From positions 1-7,181 of the forward strand of contig JAFQHF010000074.1 of NCBI GenBank assembly GCA_017398105.1: a stretch of DNA of 7,181 bases, in the 5' to 3' direction. Shown here in pieces: positions 6,073-7,181 of the stretch (its first letter is position 1; each line of letters starts with the position of its first letter). Both the position numbers and the translations under genes were made by a program. The notes beneath the pieces are model-generated. The model had not been told where the DNA came from. It saw only the letters and a list, made by a program, of their open reading frames with translations, and made no database searches. This DNA comes from Oscillospiraceae bacterium. Lineage in GTDB: Bacteria > Bacillota_A > Clostridia > Oscillospirales > Oscillospiraceae.

Positions 6073-7101
6073 TTATCCCACGGTTTTCACCGGCCTGTTG
6101 AGAAATTCAAACCGGCATAGATTGTATATCAAGTTGGTCAGACCAATGTTGAACTCTGCCCTGGCAAGCCCAACAGAGCGCACAGTAATCCCGTGCATCG
6201 AGTTTGTCATAAAACCAAAGATATGCTCGATCCGGCATCTGGTTTTGGATTTGATTCTGTTGCTTGCCTTCTGTTCTTCTGTCAACGGCTGCTTCTTGGT
6301 GCCCCGCTCCTGGATACAGTTTTCAACATTCTGTGGTAGTGCTTCTGCTACAACGCTGCCCCAATAGGCGCTGTCTGCGTAAACAGCTTTGTCGGTCTCG
6401 TTGATCATTGTGGGCATAGGCTGGCTGTCGTGTACGTTTGCGGGAGTAACGGTGTAATCTGTGATGAGCTTGCTGTCTGCATCGGCTTTCACGTGATCTT
6501 TATAGCCGAAGTGGAATTCTCTTCCCTTTCTGGTCCAGCGGGCATCCATGTCTTTTCTGCGTAGTTTGTGAATATTCTCCGGTTTCTTCCACGCATCAGG
6601 AACGTTTCCCTTCTTGATATCCTCATTTTCATTATGATGATTATGCTGACGGGGTGCTTCCACGAATGTTGCATCCACGATGGTTCCGGTGTGGGTAATA
6701 AGTCCGGCATCTTCCAACTGCGCATTGAACAGGTCGAACAGTTCCCGGATCACGTTTGCCTTGGTCAGAGTGTCCCGGTAGAGCCAGATGGTCTTTGCAT
6801 CCGGCACACGGTCGCCCAAACCCAGCCCAAGGAACCGCATGAAGCTCATACGGTCATTGATCTGGTATTCGGTCTGGTCATCGCTGAGATTATAGATCCG
6901 CTGTAGAACAAGCGCCTTGAACAGCATGACATAATCATACGGCGGACGTCCGCCTGCACCTTTGGCCTGCTTTTTGAATACCTTTGTCAGCTTCGGGCGG
7001 AAAAGCTCCCAGTCGATTGCACGATTCAGCTTTTCCAGAGAATCTCCCAATTTACTGAGCTTTTCTAACCGCAGGCTTTCATCCCATATTCCTATCTGCA
7101 T
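6073..7101 (-). CDS. IS5-family DDE transposase
   Basis: The enzyme would cut and join the insertion sequence ends. The 342-residue product has an N-terminal DUF772-like region (about 50-125) with GRPPYDYVMLFKALVLQRIYNLS in the usual place and DRVPDAKTIWLYRDTL. The catalytic domain follows, with Asp 143 in IVDATFVEAPRQ, Asp 243 in YADSAYWG and Glu 292 in RCRIEHIFG, which together give the DDE triad. DARWTRKGREFHFGYKDH and VTPANVHDSQ are also typical of the IS5 group. The ATG at 7101 has an AAGGAGG site about 9 bases upstream. No frameshift or internal stop is seen, so the element may be active. Transcription runs toward the RNase J gene, and no strong terminator lies between this stop and the left inverted repeat. 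Readthrough into the RNase J leader is therefore possible. Confidence 0.95.
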   Translation of the reverse strand: MQIGIWDESLRLEKLSKLGDSLEKLNRAIDWELFRPKLTKVFKKQAKGAGGRPPYDYVMLFKALVLQRIYNLSDDQTEYQINDRMSFMRFLGLGLGDRVPDAKTIWLYRDTLTKANVIRELFDLFNAQLEDAGLITHTGTIVDATFVEAPRQHNHHNENEDIKKGNVPDAWKKPENIHKLRRKDMDARWTRKGREFHFGYKDHVKADADSKLITDYTVTPANVHDSQPMPTMINETDKAVYADSAYWGSVVAEALPQNVENCIQERGTKKQPLTEEQKASNRIKSKTRCRIEHIFGFMTNSMHGITVRSVGLARAEFNIGLTNLIYNLCRFEFLNRPVKTVG

Positions 7102-7126
7102 TTCTTTCGCCCTCCTTCTTGATACT

Positions 7127-7135
7127 ATTTTAGCA
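7127..7135 (-). promoter_or_regulatory. Predicted extended -10 promoter of the transposase
   Basis: On the minus strand TGC (7135-7133) directly precedes TAAAAT (7132-7127), an extended -10 matching consensus at five of six positions. No good -35 lies 17 bases upstream. The short leader contains the AAGGAGG ribosome binding site. Being internal to the insertion sequence, the promoter would move with it. Confidence 0.55.
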
Positions 7136-7164
7136 TATCTTTTGATATTTGGGCGATTGTATTT

Positions 7165-7181
7165 AGTTTTTAGAGATTACC
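7165..7181 (-). repeat. Right terminal inverted repeat of the insertion sequence
   Basis: This is the end upstream of the transposase promoter. It matches the left repeat at 16 of 17 bases. The window stops on its outermost visible base. Confidence 0.85.

Larger units (their letters stand above)
5969..7181 (-). mobile_element. Complete IS5-family insertion sequence, 1213 bp
   Basis: The ends are terminal inverted repeats: 5969-5985 (GGGAATCTCTAAAAACT) and 7165-7181 read in reverse complement (GGTAATCTCTAAAAACT), matching at 16 of 17 positions. They enclose one intact transposase gene. The size of about 1.2 kb, terminal GG and single DDE transposase all fit the IS5 family. The right outermost base is the last base of the window, so the target-site duplication cannot be checked. 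The four bases outside the left end are TTTT. The element's base composition looks more AT-rich than the housekeeping genes nearby, as expected for an acquired element. Confidence 0.9.

Noticed and set aside
5881..6120. Plus-strand frame of 79 codons spanning the RNase J leader and the insertion sequence end
   Set aside because: It crosses the insertion sequence boundary and has no recognisable domain or good ribosome binding site.
6568..6906. Plus-strand frame of 112 codons within the insertion sequence
   Set aside because: It is antisense to the transposase catalytic region, which carries intact motifs. No independent evidence supports a passenger gene.

Overview
The window looks like chromosomal DNA from a low-GC-lineage Gram-positive (Firmicutes), most likely a gut-type clostridium such as the Oscillospirales. 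The reasons are RNase J as the maintenance nuclease, a MiaB of the clostridial type, a PrsA-like PpiC protein at the cell surface, strong AAGGAG-type ribosome binding sites, and GC-rich coding sequence with AT-rich intergenic DNA. The taxonomic call is inference from gene content and style.

Layout, left to right. Position 1 lies at the centre of a GC-rich palindrome whose right half is visible (1-19). Next is miaB on the minus strand (34-1434), with a well-formed extended -10 promoter at 1471-1499. The intergenic region 1435-1711 carries a 92-bp nested inverted repeat (1525-1616), whose core is the same palindrome as at the window start, and then a plausible promoter for the divergent plus-strand gene. 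That gene (1712-3136) encodes a membrane-anchored parvulin-type prolyl isomerase with hydrophobic anchors at both ends. It ends at a strong bidirectional terminator (3145-3174), shared with the convergent minus-strand gene for a tRNA-dihydrouridine synthase (3180-4100). Upstream of that gene lies a hairpin built from 7-bp repeats (4124-4198), followed by the RNase J gene (4201-5856, minus, TTG start). A long imperfect hairpin sits in the RNase J leader (5901-5959). The window ends with an apparently complete IS5-type insertion sequence (5969-7181) encoding an intact DDE transposase, also on the minus strand.

Functionally, three of the four housekeeping genes act on RNA: MiaB and Dus modify tRNA, and RNase J processes and degrades RNA. 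The PpiC protein belongs to extracytoplasmic protein folding. The genes look like ordinary core genes, not one specialised system. I found no new defence or biosynthetic system. The unusual content is in the intergenic DNA: two families of structured repeats, and an insertion sequence abutting the RNase J leader. Both window edges fall in repeated DNA (palindrome centre on the left, IS terminal repeat on the right), as expected if the window is an assembly contig that stopped at repeats.
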